Positions 51,190 through 63,590 are shown, numbered from the stretch's first letter. The stretch: DNA of 64,000 nucleotides from Atriophallophorus winterbourni (GCA_013407085.1 JACCGJ010018690.1:33540-97539), one strand, 5' to 3'. A program made the numbers and translations. Notes: generated from the sequence alone by a model not told the origin.

Positions 51190-53250
51190 AATACGATTTT
51201 TTATTTTCAATTTTTTTTATTTTCATAAGACAATGTGTGGAAATATTGTAGTCCATTTATCATCTAATTCCCTCTTTAGGCTTAACACATTAGAAAGGTT
51301 TACTGAAGCATTTGGGAGCTTATTTCAGGAGTTGACCACACGGTTGCTGTAAAAGTGCTCACGTATCAGCAACCTGGTTCTACCTTAGAGAAGTTTCATA
51401 GAATTACCCCTTGTAGATGTTTTAAGGGCAAGTTTCAGTCATTCAGTAATATCATCACCCATAAGACCCTCGAGAATCCTAAAGGCTTCTATTAGGTCGC
51501 GTCGCAGCCGCCGTCTCTTAGGTGAGAACATAGTGAGGTCTTTTAGTCTTGCCCAATAGGTTTTACCTGTCTGACCATCAACCATCCTAGTCGCAAGGCG
51601 CTGGAACCTTTCGAGACTTGTGATATATTTTTTCAAGTACGGTGCCCAGGAATGAACACAATATTCCAAGTGAGACCGCATGACCACCTTGTATATGGGA
51701 TGAAGATTGAAGGTTTTCAGGATGACAACGCTGAGCGCATTCTTAACAATTATCAGCGAGCGTTGTTTGATGCTTCGGCACATTAGGTAGACCACTTAAA
51801 ATTTCCTGGTATAGTAATACTAAGATCCATTACTTTCTGAGAAGCAGCTATTCTAATATTTCCTTCACCGACTTCTAATAGTGTTGTCGCCAAATGGGTC
51901 ATTTGAACGCAGCCCCTTCAGACGTTTGTTGACAAGTTCCATGTCTTTGTCAATTCAATTACTGTATCCAAGTCTGAGATAAGTGGATCTCTACCGTCGG
52001 TTCCTAGGATCTTTACCTCATCAGCAAACAGGACTTAATGAGAACTCAGGCAGACTGCCAGTTGGCATCATCCAGCATTAACGTACCTATTTCTTCTATT
52101 AAAGATCGATTGAATTGAACATAGCCATAAAAAGACTTCAAGTTAATCTTTGCATTTTGGCAAGTCAGTATGCGAAGTCCATTTTAGCTTTCCTTTTCAT
52201 CTCAACAGCTGAATTTTTGGTCTGTATGTACTGCAGTCTAGATCTGTAAGTTCCAGAGAATTTGTAAGCCCTCCAGCTACGGTCACGCCATCTGATAGCC
52301 CCAAGAATAGACGCATTTCACCATGGGGTTTTCCTCGCGTTCTTACTAGTTGCAGAGGAGCAGAACTTTCCGGAAGTTTTAAAAGGTGCATTTTTATAAT
52401 ATTTCACATGATTTCTACACAAGGTTCTAATTTGTCTGGTTCCTAAATTAGACTCATTGCCTTAATTTGTAGTTGGACGATGTCCGTGCCACCAAAGCTG
52501 CGGCCCATCTTCACTTGGTGATTAGGATGCACTAATGTGTAGTTAAAAAGAATTTCGGCGTGGTCGTTTTTGCCTAGTGGCGAAAGGTATTTTATCCCTT
52601 AAATATCTCTTTAATGAGACGATAGAACCAAATCCAAAGCGGACGAATTTTATCCTGACCTAAATATTGTATGTTTACTGACATGCTGATAAAAGTCCTT
52701 GACATGAAATCAGTCAAGATAGTGCGACTCAGCTGACTTTGTTAAATAAATTTCGGTACGCTATCGATGCCTCTGGATATTAAAATCTCAATCAGTTAGT
52801 AATGTGTTGCATTGCCCTTTTAAGTACTTCCAATGTCTTCCTCTGTAATTGATCGTCTAATGGTGAAGCATTCAGGATTTTATAAGCACATGCAAGTGCT
52901 GGTCTCCTTCTAGCGACAGTACGAAATATCGATGTTTGTTTGGTTATGAGAAGCAATCTCTATCTATTTCTCACTGTGGGGAATGTCTTTATTTATCATA
53001 ATTGCCACACCCCTTTTTGTTTTTTGATTGATACAAATGACGGTAGATGTTCTTCTGATTACATCCATGATTCGGAGATGGCAATTATATTTACCGTATT
53101 TTCCTGGACAGGAAGCTGCAGCTCTCCCTGCTCATTACGTATAATGCAAGCATTTGTGTACAGTGAACGTGCATTTCTCTGGTGCACACATTTTGAAAAA
53201 CTTTTACTCGGTGTCGGATCACGTTCGTTGGTACCCCATTTTTTTAGACA
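51190..53250 (-). mobile_element. CR1-like LINE relic (endonuclease start to RT end)
   Basis: Minus-strand pieces: NARSLYTNACIIRNEQGELQ then NIIAISESWM (endonuclease start, about 53.2 kb), LFADEVKILG (decayed FADD, about 52.0 kb), VVMRSHLEYCVHSWAPYLKK, ERFQRLATRMVDG, PKRRRLRRDLIEAFRILEG (51439-51795), then STRGNSMKLL and NRVVNS.NKLPN to about 51.24 kb. Stops and frameshifts break it throughout. The 52.15-53.0 kb part is not clearly assignable. Confidence 0.75.
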
Positions 53251-53720
53251 GAAGCAGTGAATAACTGGTTGGACTGTGCATGCGAATAGAGGATGTACCG
53301 GCCTGATGGCAGATATACATATATTTTAGTCGTTCAGAAGCTTGCCGAAAGCGATTCTTGCTTATTTTCTGGCGTAGTGTCTTGATATCCTGAGAGGCTT
53401 TTGCCTGCCAACGAGTTTTCCACGCAATCGTTTTTATTAAGGGGCCATTTTGAAGTACATCTTAGATGATCACTACAGCATATGGCTTATATAAATTATT
53501 TTGCCTAATGTTGATTCCTTTATGGGAGTTTTCAACTTTGTAATGGGCTTGTGAACGCATAACATGGATGTGTCGTTGAGCCCCCCTTGCTTTTGCGAAT
53601 CAGTGGCTCTTCCCGATTTAGAATGAGCAGAATACGAGTTGGCATCGTTTCTGCCATTTTATCTGGCCCAGCAAGCTAACTAACTTGCTTAGTCAATGCA
53701 TTTAGTTGCCTTCCTAAATC

Positions 53721-53785
53721 GACGTAGTTCAGTTCAATTCAATTCAATGGTCTAAAAAGCACATAGCTTTATTTGAACCACAGAA
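53721..53785 (-). repeat. LINE-type 3' tail with (TTGAA)n
   Basis: On the minus strand, CAAATAAAGCTATGTGC is followed by TTTTTAGACC and four to five TTGAA-type repeats. A poly(A) signal followed by short tandem repeats is typical of a non-LTR 3' end. The parent element body (53.8-54.7 kb) is not recognisable. Confidence 0.4.
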
Positions 53786-54749
53786 TAATTTGGGATTTAA
53801 CATACATAGTAAAAACGGGATTTGTTTGCGTACTGATCAGTTCAAGAATCACATAGGGCAGATATTGTTTTTGACCGGTTCGATGGGGCAAAGGTATATA
53901 GTTTACTTTGATGCATGGGTTCAAAGCTTTCATGATGCAGAATATATAGTTTCAATGTTTGGATTGGTCGGCATGAAGTTGTCCAAGTTCGATTTGAATA
54001 TATTCAAGTTGGGTGAATGTGCAACGTTGCGGGGTAGGGAGTTCCAGGTAAAACATACACGTACAGAATAAAAATACCTTCGACAGTCCAGTCTCGAGTC
54101 GGGAATAAGTACTATATATTTACGACTCCGGCTTGTTCGTGGTGGTAGTCATGTGAATAGTTTATCTAGGGGATGTCTAGGTTGGGCTGTGAGTTTATTG
54201 AGTAACTATTCTTTGCGACGGTCTAATTTATACGGTTATTTTCACCTCCCAGTGTTGCCTTTATCACTGCCGATGGAACTTCGGACAAGACCCGATTTAA
54301 TTGACGGGGTAGTTTTGCTTTGAACAACTTCGGCGTATGACAATGGAGATTTTGTACGTTCTGATACAAAGTCGTTGTTCATAATATGGCCAGATATCCT
54401 TTAAAATAATTTCCTCGCGTCCTACTTACAGTCCCCACACCCATTCAAGGCAACTATATTTGCAATAAGTTTGGCTGGAATGCCAGAGTGTTATGGATGC
54501 GCCCATCTCTGGCTCACAACACAAGCTATGCCCTTAACTAATTTTTCTCCCACATTCGACTTAAATATAGTGATATGACGCTTTTGGCATAGTCTTTAAA
54601 TACAAAATTTGAATATTTATAGATATATATATATATAAATAAGTGTTTTCCAAGACGATCGCTTAGCATCGCCGTATTAGATTCAAGATTCGCGAATTCA
54701 TGGTATAAAATGCTTGTTGCTGTACAACACCATGGGATATTCGTATATG
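53786..54749. other. No recognised gene
   Basis: It has an open plus-strand stretch at 53790-54071 with no family resemblance, and an AT dinucleotide run near 54624-54640. It is probably decayed mobile DNA. Confidence 0.3.
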
Positions 54750-54790
54750 AAGAAGAAGAGAATGACTTTATTCGTGTACACGAATTTTCG
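54750..54790 (-). repeat. LINE 3' terminus: palindrome + AATAAA, copy A
   Basis: TTCGTGTACACGAATAAAGT on the minus strand. The perfect palindrome overlaps the poly(A) signal. Related ends are at 13199-13245 and 43880-43920. Confidence 0.65.
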
Positions 54791-54841
54791 GCAATACATT
54801 AATTTCTCCGCAAAATACAAATATGATAAAAATGCATAAAG

Positions 54842-54935
54842 TGCAGCACAATAAAATGATACTTGAGCTAATAAAGTGTCAGGCTACCATAGGCTGGACA
54901 AATGTGAGACGAATTATAAAAATAAAATTGGAGAA
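54842..54935 (-). repeat. SINE-like family, eroded fragment
   Basis: A weak match (GTGTCAGGCTACCATAGGCT) in the 3' untranslated part of the 54.75-55.66 kb LINE. Confidence 0.4.
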
Positions 54936-55696
54936 TAACTGGAACATTTCAGCGTCATTTAAAAAATTCTCAAGCGCTTCTTCAACTCCATGACAGCTTT
55001 CGACTGATCAACCATGTATCGAGCCAAGTATGGAACAAAAGAGTTTCTAAATTTGTTAGTTCTCGAATAGGGAATAACATAGTAACTTCGGGTGGAGGAA
55101 AATAATTACAAGAAGCAAGGCTTTTGTTCAGTGGATGTGAACAATCAAAAGAAATAGTTGCGATGAACCTGTTGCATTCACGAAAGTGACGATCGAGAAT
55201 AGTGTCTCGAATGTCATCAGCGGGAACCCAACTCAATCTTGAGATGAGCTTAATACTTATTCTGATCATCATAAAATCCTTTTCCAAAAGGCCAGGAAAA
55301 ATTACGGGGGAAGCGTAAAGCAGATGTGGGATGATGCGAGAAAAAACAAAAAGTTGAATAACTTTTAGTGGTATAGAGAGAGAACGGAGGCATAGTGCAT
55401 AGAATACCATTTAGCGCGTCTTTTTAAATTGATTTGTTACATGTTTGGTCCAGCTATTATTGTCAGATATTGTTATGCCAATATACTTGAAGCTGTAACA
55501 TCTTTCGAACACAGAGCCGTTAAAGGAAACGCGAGAAATTTCATCATGAATGACTAGATAGCGCTGTCCAGTCATGTTGGAAAATACAATCTCGTTGCAT
55601 TTTGAGGGATTCAGAGATAAACCAAACGTGGATGATCATTGAACATTGACGAAAAATATCTGTGAAAAGTTGAGGCGTTGGGAAGATGGACATTTC

Positions 55697-55975
55697 ATTT
55701 AGTTCTAGACTTTTCCTCGCAATATCTGTGTTTCCGTACTATATCAGATCACGTACCGATTACCTAAAAACAAATTTAAATACCGTTACCTTTATATTTA
55801 TTGAATGTTAAATTCCGCTGAAACAAATGACCATGAATGAATTGTTTTTGCAAATATATATACTATAATTTTATTGCACTAAGCTTTTGGAAATTCTTGA
55901 TCATGTTTAAAATGCCTTGGATTTCTAAGAATAAAATTTATTTATTTACTTGAAAAATGTCATGTATATTCTCGG
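55697..55975 (-). repeat. Left arm of a ~280-bp inverted repeat
   Basis: This is the reverse-complement partner of 62326-62605, differing by scattered substitutions and small indels. It lies directly upstream, in LINE orientation, of the minus-strand LINE relic at 54.75-55.66 kb. Confidence 0.75.
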
Positions 55976-56149
55976 TGTGATTAAAAAATATTCATTAGGA
56001 TATATTTCATGTGAAGTTGGTTAATTAAAATAATAATGATGTATATTCTTGGATACACCAAGTCATGCCATGCATGATCATTTGTTATATAAGTTATAAG
56101 TTATATAAACGGGACGTTGTGTGGAATATTCACTTTATTCTTAAAAATT

Positions 56150-57320
56150 CTTTCACTAGATGATTGTACAACATTTTGCGCGCAATATAAACTCATTGCT
56201 GGTGACTTCAACCAATCGATCCTCATATGTTAGGCTGCGGAGACAGCTAACCATTTTAGTTGCTCTGTGATAAATCCTCTTAAACAGCTTGATTTTCTTT
56301 TGTATCCATGTTGCAATGGCTCGAACTGAGTAATCCACCACTGCAATAATACATGTATTTATGAGCATGTGGAATGTTTCACGGGAAAAGCGTCCGGAAA
56401 TTCGCCGAAGTATAACTAGCATGCTGCTAGCTCGGTTGTACAGTGCTCCGCATTGCATACTATTCTGAAAACTTCCACTAATCGACAGGCTGAGGTCCTT
56501 TACTTATGTTGTCTATTCCAGTTTTTGCTATCCAAAGATGTAGGAGAATGGAAAATCGTCGATTATTTGCAAAATTTTGCACCTCCTGAATTTGAATGGA
56601 AAATTGTTTTGCTCTGGGTAGCAGTTAAATATATTCATATTGCTTTGTAAGAGTTAACAGCCCATGATTGACGTGATTCGAATCCAAAGAGAACCATTTT
56701 GCTGGGAAAAAATGTTGAAGGTCGTTGATGTAAACGATAAATGAACCGGACTGAGTACCGAAGCTTGTGTGAAACCGCTAGTGGCCTTGATGTCAGTCAA
56801 CATCAACAACATACGTACAGTTGTCTTGCGATCAAGAAAGTAGTCTCTCAGCCAAGTAAGAAGGCACCCAGTGATACCAACATCCTGCAGCTTGCTCAGG
56901 AGTATAGAATGGTCCATCCGATAAAACGTCTTTGATTTGTCCAAGTAACACCCATGCACGAAACCACCCTAATCCACTGCCTGCGTCAAATGGTTCATTA
57001 TCTTCAGTAGTTCAGTCAAGCGAAAACGAGTCTTCCGAAATCCATGTTGCTCTCTGGACAATAAGTTTTGGGTTTCGAGATGACTCACAATTCCTTCGCA
57101 CACAATTTACTTCATAAGTTTGAACATCACTGGAAAAAGTGTAACGAGGCGGTAATCTATTGGGTCTGAACGAGTTCCAACTTTGTAGATTGATGTTTTA
57201 AATCCTCTCTTCCAGTCAGTCGGTAGAACACCTTCCCTCAAAGAGTAATTAAATAAATCACAGAGTGTTCAGCATGATTGACTGCCGCATAAACTTACGA
57301 TTGCAGGTGTGAGAACATCA
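56150..57320 (-). mobile_element. CR1-like LINE relic, reverse transcriptase
   Basis: Minus-strand pieces in order: DLFNYSLREGVLPTDWKRGF, KVGTRSDPIDYRLVTL, HLETQNLLSREQHGFRKTRF, VHGCYLDKSKTFYRMDHSIL, TGCLLTWLRDYFLDRKTTVR, then ISGRFSRETFHMLINTCII and RIYHRATKMVSCLRSLTYED. The order is that of an RT from fingers to thumb. Stops and shifts show it is dead. It probably continues the endonuclease at 57.59-58.07 kb. Confidence 0.8.
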
Positions 57321-57588
57321 GCTCCCTAGGACATGCGGATATTCCACTTGTTTAGATGGTGCTGAATGTTTCATGAATCGATGCATATATATTATGTCAG
57401 GGTTGTGAAATGCGAGCCCGGATCACTGAAATTCATAATATTTTCATCGAAAGCCCTCATTGTTCCCGTCATACTAATGTAATCCACCTTTCTATTCAGT
57501 TTTGTTTGCTCTCACCATTCTACTGTAGTTGCACGTTTATTGAAAGAGCAGAACGGAGTGTTTGCTTTAACCCAGCGCTGGGTGATAC

Positions 57589-58070
57589 TTAACATCTACA
57601 ACGGCCGTCGCTTCGGAGGTTAAGACTAGGTCTAGAACAAGTCTGTTGTAAATTTCGTTGTCGAGTATATTCGAAAACATTATTATACAAGTGTATGTAA
57701 TCGAACAGTTCGTGAAATTTGTAGCCTAGTGATCGGGGTGAATGATCTTCTCGGTTATATAGTTGAGGCAGATTGAAGTCTCTCATATTCAGTAATTGCG
57801 ACTTGCGCTGTTTTCCGACGCACTGCTTTGCTTTCACAAGTTTTGTTATGCGCATCAGATGGAGTTTTTGAACAGTAAACTGCACCAACGATACAACTGT
57901 TTTTTAATTCGAGCTTCCAGTTACACCATATAATTTTTTCTTTATCCAGATCAGTGTCTGTAAGTACCATGCTGTATAAACGTTCGTGATGATGAACAGC
58001 TACTTCATAACCTGTTTTTAAGTGGTCTCTCCGAAAAATGGTCATGTTAAAATACATGGACTGCAATCGC
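57589..58070 (-). mobile_element. CR1-like LINE relic, APE endonuclease part
   Basis: IFRRDHLKTGYEVAVHHHE, IIWCNWKLELKNSCIVGAVY, then MRDFNLPQLYNREDHSPRSL and YKFHELFDYIHLYNNVFEYT resemble the middle and C-terminal parts of CR1-type endonucleases (GDFNLP, HDLFDYIHLYNHV). The parts are in two frames. It lies upstream of the RT pieces in the same orientation. Confidence 0.75.
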
Positions 58071-61000
58071 TTACGTAAATCACAGTTATTGCTACGACGT
58101 AGAGTTAGTGTTAATTACTGTGATCCATCATTTCAGATAGTTTGTTTTCCAGGCATTGTGCGTTTGATCATAGGCAATTGATTGTGGTATTCGTATACAG
58201 TGATCGAGCTAAAAGCTTTTCTATTTGTCTGACCCATCGAGAGGCGGATATTGTTCGCTTTTTTGGGCTGCATCAGTGTTTCCAATCTGAATCTAGTCCG
58301 ATTGTAGGAATGCGAGTTGCTTGGCGGGTTTATTGTAGAAATTCTGCGGTCACTCGTTCTGACATCCTTCTGGAGAATCCTATGATTTGCTTTTAAGTTA
58401 GCCCTAATTGAATACATCATTCCTCACGTTGAAAACGGTAATTTCATAGGTTATATCCGGTCATCTTTATAGTTTTGTAATCGAGGTCTTCTAAACATGT
58501 CCACCGCGACTGACTCGTGAGCTCCGATTCTGATGGCAACGTAGACCCCATATTTATTATTCTGGTGCAGCATCTTACTTATCGAAACAGTGTTCGTGTG
58601 TTCGGGATAACCAAAAAAACACACTGCGTTTGTCAGATTTATTGCTATTGTTTAAATCACCTTGACTCTCCAACAACGGAATATCGACACGAATGCGACA
58701 TTTAGTCTGTAAACATGTATGAAGCTAGTAAGAGTTGGAAAATAACGCATTTAAACTGTTTTTGGCTTTACAGTGTAAACCTCAGTAAACGCAGTTTGTT
58801 TAGATGAGAAGAATTAGATGCCGACTTAGGCAAATTATTGACTCAGGCAGTTTGAAGCTCATACCCATAATTAAACACAGCTGGTACCGTTGTTCAATGT
58901 CGTGAGTTCGTCAACTTGAGAAAAGTGTCCCTGATTTCCCTGACACATTGGTGAAGATTGAACTGAGATTTTTCAAATTTATTTTTATTTTAATATTATT
59001 ATTAGAGATTAAGAAATTCTGCTGATAGACATTCAACAAATTCCAATTCGACTTTTTAATGTGACTAACTTCTGAATCGCAGCTAGTGTTTGCATTACTC
59101 AGCTGTTAAGCCTCCCGCAAATTCTCTTCACGTAGAGGAGCATCTTGTACAGATAAGGAATTTAGCGTTGGATTTAGGTTGGCTTCACTTTTAAGTAAGT
59201 TATGGTGGGCATTTACTATCTAGTTCAATGTTTTATCTCCGAGTATTTGATGCGATTTTTAGCTTTCTCTTTATGATGCATTCGTCTCGACGCCGTTTCA
59301 AGTATTTATTCTACAGACGCTTCACATATAAAAGACACCTGAAAATTTAGCATTATTATTAAGCAAAACTGTCTCTCAAGTCCATCATTTATCGCAGTCA
59401 GTATGTATCTTATTAGAGCACAAAAACACAGGACTACATTAGACTTCGCACTTACCCCCTGGTTGCGAATTTTGCATAAATCAAGCGTTATTTTCTTCGG
59501 TCTAGACATCAGATGTCACTTAAGGTCAAGTTCGTCCGATATTTGATTGTGGGTTTAGGCAGCTTTCATAAAAACAATCAGGCGCGTATCTTTCGATCAA
59601 CGTTATAGCGAAAACATTTATGGGGTTAGTAGGGAGACGCGTCACAATATAATGCATGCGAATTACCAAGTCAAATACTCGTGGTGACCGTAGATTTAGT
59701 CTTGCACAAAGGAAACCGATTATTTGATTCAACAGAAGACTTAGCGAATGATAGCGGTCCAGGAGAAGTTGAAACAGCGACAACAAATTTTGCACGCGAA
59801 CAAAATTTTCACGGTGATTTGGAAAATAGGAATTTCCGAAATATTGATTGGCGCTAAAAATGATTGAGTTTAATAGATCTCTTCAAGAAAAAGCGAATCG
59901 TGTAAGAATGATCAACATAAAATCAGCGAGTGATGAGACATTGTCAATAGTATCACAGCACAAAATTATGCGTCCTCACGTAGACAATCGCTTGTACTGG
60001 TTAGTGCATTCAGATTGATGTGACTCATATGTGTTTGACGATCTATGGTCACTTGAGAAGAAGACGAAGAAGAAATTAGAAAGATTTATGAGTGATTGCG
60101 TTTACATAAAAAACTGAGGTAGAATATATTTTCACACAAATTTTGAGTAGACGACCATATAAAAAATATAAATTCCGTTGCGCGAATTTAAAGAAGTGAT
60201 TACAAATAATTTATTTCACTATGTTTTTTCATAAATGTATTTGTGAGGAGATTTCTTACATCTTTACCTAAAAAATGAGCATCTGTCGCTAGGCGAAAAT
60301 TCAAGGATTATTCATTGCTTAAGGAAACCATCACAGACTTTTCATGATGGAGCCCTTATTGACTCATACCACTAATTAAACTATTCAAAATTTTAATGAA
60401 GTAGTTTGTTGATACAAATGCTAAGATATGTTTTAACTTTAAACGAAGCAAAAAGCTAGTGAAATATTCTTTATTTTCAGATATTACTGACAGTTGATCT
60501 GGCCATTTGATCATTTTTCGCAACCGGTATTTAAATTTCCATACGGTATACTTTTAATCCTTTCTCATTTGACAGTAGTAAACTCGGAATTATTCTGTTT
60601 CTGAAATGAAGAATTGAAAAATTATATTTAATCGCAAATGAGATCACATATACAGTTGAATAAGTAATCTGACATGCTTTTTCCTGAATATTTTCTGAAT
60701 TCTACCACAAATTGAGTGTGTATCAGTCAGCTTACAGCGTACTCATAATAGATTATCTGAACCCCAAAGATGTAGTCTGGTCAGCTCCTAAAGGTGTTTT
60801 CAATTGGTTATCCGAATCATCTCTCGAATGGTTTTACAATTATGAGTCGCACCAACATTTGTGTGATCCTTCGACTTTTGATCATGAATTCACTCCATAA
60901 CACAGTTAATTGTTTTCCATCGCGCCTGCTTGAAACCATCATGTATTTAAAATACTTACTATCACTCTGCCAAAGAAATAGCCTATTGTGAGTCTCAAAC

Positions 61001-61289
61001 AGAAATTCGTTTTCACTAGCCTCTCGCTCGATCTATGAGCATTTGTATCTTCTAAGGTTAATACAACTAGCTTATGAATCTTTAAATCAATTTCTTAATG
61101 AGTCCAGGTCAGTTAAAATGTAGTTTCAAATTCTAGGCAACTAAACAAGTAACAAAGCAAACAGTCTATGCAGCAGCGTGTGAGAAAGCGTCAGATTCCG
61201 CCTTCAGGATACCGAATTCTATAAGGCAACTGCCTACTCTAGTTTTTGTTGTAGCGTTCAACGAGGTGAAACGGGATCGAATGCACACT
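58071..61289. other. AT-rich stretch, no gene recognised
   Basis: The 58133-58420 part may belong to the 5' region of the CR1-like element. Beyond it I see only short frames without recognisable domains and no dispersed SINE copies. Confidence 0.3.
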
Positions 61290-61840
61290 CTTGCTGCCTA
61301 ACATCCTGCGTTCAAATGCTTCACTAAATGAGTTGACCTTAAATGAGACAGTGGTGCATGATGCACTTGGTAATGTTCCCGTTAGCACAGCTGAAGGAGC
61401 TGATGGTGTCCACTCAATCATGCTGAAACATCTAGCTCCAGTGCATACCAGACCGCTGTGCCAGCAATTTAATTCATGTTCGCATATCAGAGTGGTTCGC
61501 AGTCATTCATTCGAAGCCGTAGTAGTACTTTTGCAAATAGACGGTTGGAGGTGAACGTTTCCTAAATATGAAAATGGCTATTGTTCAAGAACTTCGCCTA
61601 TTCCACGCGGAGTCATAAAAGGAAGCGTTGTAGGTCCATGACACTTATTGATTTTTATGAACGATATAATATCTGTCACAACAAACTGTAAGATTTTTTT
61701 GTTTGCAGATTATATAAAAGTCGCCATAGCCTTTCCATCTAACCATAATGGTGATTATATATCAAAATTAAACCCAGAGCATACATTTTCTACTCAAATG
61801 GAGTACCCGGAACGGTTTCGTGTTTTCCACAATTAAATCT
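61290..61840 (+). mobile_element. LINE RT relic (plus strand)
   Basis: PVSTAEGADGVHSIMLKHLA then PVHTRPLCQQFN, SPIPRGVIKGSVVGP, LIFMNDIISVTTNCKIFLFA then DYIKVAIAF match RT motifs (S.A.GPDGI...LK.LAP, GVPQGSVLGPLLF, FADDIK). The catalytic YADD/FADD has become FADYI. Confidence 0.72.
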
Positions 61841-62325
61841 ACTTCCATACATTTTGAATGTATTATTCCAAACGATTCGATCATCTTTAATAATACAATA
61901 CTTTAGCCTGCACAGTGTGTACGTGACTTGTGTTATCAATATTCTGGATCACTTTCATTTCATGAACAAATTTACTACATAATATCTAAAACAAAAACAT
62001 AGGTTAACTTCATAGATTATTCTCTCTACCCCAGTGCAAGCTTTAACATTACAAATAACATACACTGCCTTTATTAGACTAGTGCAACATTCTATCTAGC
62101 AACATAAATCGGACTGATTGTTATGCTTTAAAAAGCACCCAACGATCTTTCACACGATCCATTAATTTAGGGTTCGGATTAGCATATATACAAGGAAAGA
62201 TGTGAGATCCCATGATTGAAACAATTATGGTTTTGTAGAATTGGACAAAATCTTGCAGCTTTTACAGAATGGTTAAAAAGTTTTACATTGATTTACAATA
62301 AAATTTCACGAAGTCTGAAAATATA
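61841..62325. other. AT-rich spacer before the inverted repeat and ribozyme array
   Basis: No coding signal or known repeat is recognised here. It lies between the plus-strand LINE RT relic and the inverted-repeat arm. Confidence 0.3.
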
Positions 62326-62605
62326 ATCTTTGCCCTGAAAACGGAAAAACTTCAAATAAATGAATAAATTTAATTTTTTGGAAATCCCAGGCGTTAAACA
62401 TGATCAATAATTTCCAAAAGATTTGTACAATCAGATTATAGTATGTACATTTGCAAAAACAATTTGTTCAAGGTCATTTGTTTCAGCGGAATTTACCGTT
62501 CAATAAATATGAAAGTAACGGTATTTGAAGTTGTTTTTAGGTTATCGGTACGTGATCTGATATAGAACGAAAACACAGGTATTGCGAGGAGAAGTCTAGA
62601 ATGTT
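62326..62605 (+). repeat. Right arm of a ~280-bp inverted repeat
   Basis: It matches the reverse complement of 55697-55975, including ATCGGTACGTGATCTGATAT and CATTTGTTTCAGCGGAATTT. The match ends in GTCTAGA, just before the ribozyme array begins. Confidence 0.75.
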
Positions 62606-62620
62606 TTCGAACTGAACCTG

Positions 62621-62680
62621 ATCTTACTGTCTCCACCTGACGATGGCGAACAGCCTGAAACCGGTAGTGGTGTGTAAGGG
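62621..62680 (+). ncRNA. Hammerhead ribozyme, array copy 1
   Basis: Core CTGACGA at 62637-62643. Helix II is GGC/GCC with a GAACA loop, then GAAACC and GGTA; predicted cleavage is after A62666. Helix I is CCAC/GTGG, an internal loop, then CTTAC/GTAAG. Helix III is ACC/GGT with no loop, so it can only form well between two ribozymes (ACCGGT is a palindrome). Weak point: positions 10.1/11.1 are U/U, not the usual G-C. Confidence 0.78.
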
Positions 62681-62863
62681 ATGGGGATGTGAGCAACACA
62701 TTACTTTGGTCATCCATAAGCGCCTTGAGTGCTTTGACCAAGAATCACTTTGTGATTCTGTGTCTGAACATCGTGGTTCGTTGTACGAACCCTATATAAC
62801 AGTTGGCATACAAGTATAACCTTGTTTACCTTTAATCCACTGTTTCAAGGCTCACTGAACCTG

Positions 62864-62923
62864 ATCTTACTGTCTCCACCTGACGATGGCAAACAGCCTG
62901 AAACCGGTAGTGGTGTGTAAGGG
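62864..62923 (+). ncRNA. Hammerhead ribozyme, array copy 2
   Basis: Same core and helices as copy 1, with loop II AAACA instead of GAACA. Core CTGACGA is at 62880-62886, GUA cleavage triplet intact, 10.1/11.1 are U/U. Confidence 0.78.
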
Positions 62924-63105
62924 ATGGGGATGTGAGCAACACATTACTTTGGTCATCCATAAGCGCCTTGAGTGCTTGACCAAGAATCACTTTGTGATTC
63001 CGTGTCTGAACATCGTGGTTCGTTGTACGAACCCTATATAACAGTTGGCATACAAGTATAACCTTGTTTACCTTTAATCCACTGTTTCAAGGCTCACTGA
63101 ACCTG

Positions 63106-63165
63106 ATCTTACTGTCTCCACCTGACGACGGCAAACAGCCAGAAACCGGTAGTGGTGTGTAAGGG
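63106..63165 (+). ncRNA. Hammerhead ribozyme, array copy 3
   Basis: Core CTGACGA intact with the GUA triplet. Helix II GGC/GCC is kept; 10.1/11.1 are C/A in this copy. Confidence 0.78.
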
Positions 63166-63347
63166 ATGGGGATGTGAGCAACACATTACTTTGGTCATCC
63201 ATAAGCGCCTCGAGTGCTTGACCAAGAATCACTTTGTGATTCCGTGTCTGTACATCGTGGTTCGTTGTACGAACCCTATATAACAGTTGGCATACAAGTA
63301 TAACCTTGTTTACCTTTTATCCACTGTTTCAAGGCTCACTGAACCTG

Positions 63348-63407
63348 ATCTTACTGTCTCCACCTGACGATGGCAAACAGCCTGAAACCGGTAGTGGTGT
63401 GTAAGGG
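63348..63407 (+). ncRNA. Hammerhead ribozyme, array copy 4
   Basis: Core and GUA triplet intact. It carries the U/U variant at 10.1/11.1, like copies 1 and 2. Confidence 0.78.
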
Positions 63408-63590
63408 ATGGGGATGTGAGCAACACATTACTTTGGTCATCCACAAGCGCCTTGAGTGCTTTGACCAAGAATCCCTTTGTGATTCTGTGTCTGAACATCG
63501 TGGTTCGTTGTACGAACCCTATATAACAGTTGGCATACAAGTATAATCTTGTTTACCTTTAATCCACTGTTTCAAGGCTCACTGAACCTG

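Larger units (their letters stand above)
54750..55660 (-). mobile_element. 5'-truncated LINE relic with defined 3' end
   Basis: On the minus strand, FKYIGITISDNNSWTKHVT, RIIPHLLYASPVIFPGLLEK and RDTILDRHFRECNRFIATIS are RT C-terminal motifs of a jockey/CR1-type non-LTR element. The stop is near 54982. About 220 nt later come the palindrome TTCGTGTACACGAA, AATAAA and a (CTT)n tail. Confidence 0.75.

Noticed and set aside
53790..54071. Plus-strand frame of 93 codons upstream of the SBF gene
   Set aside because: No family resemblance, and it is embedded in retroelement debris.
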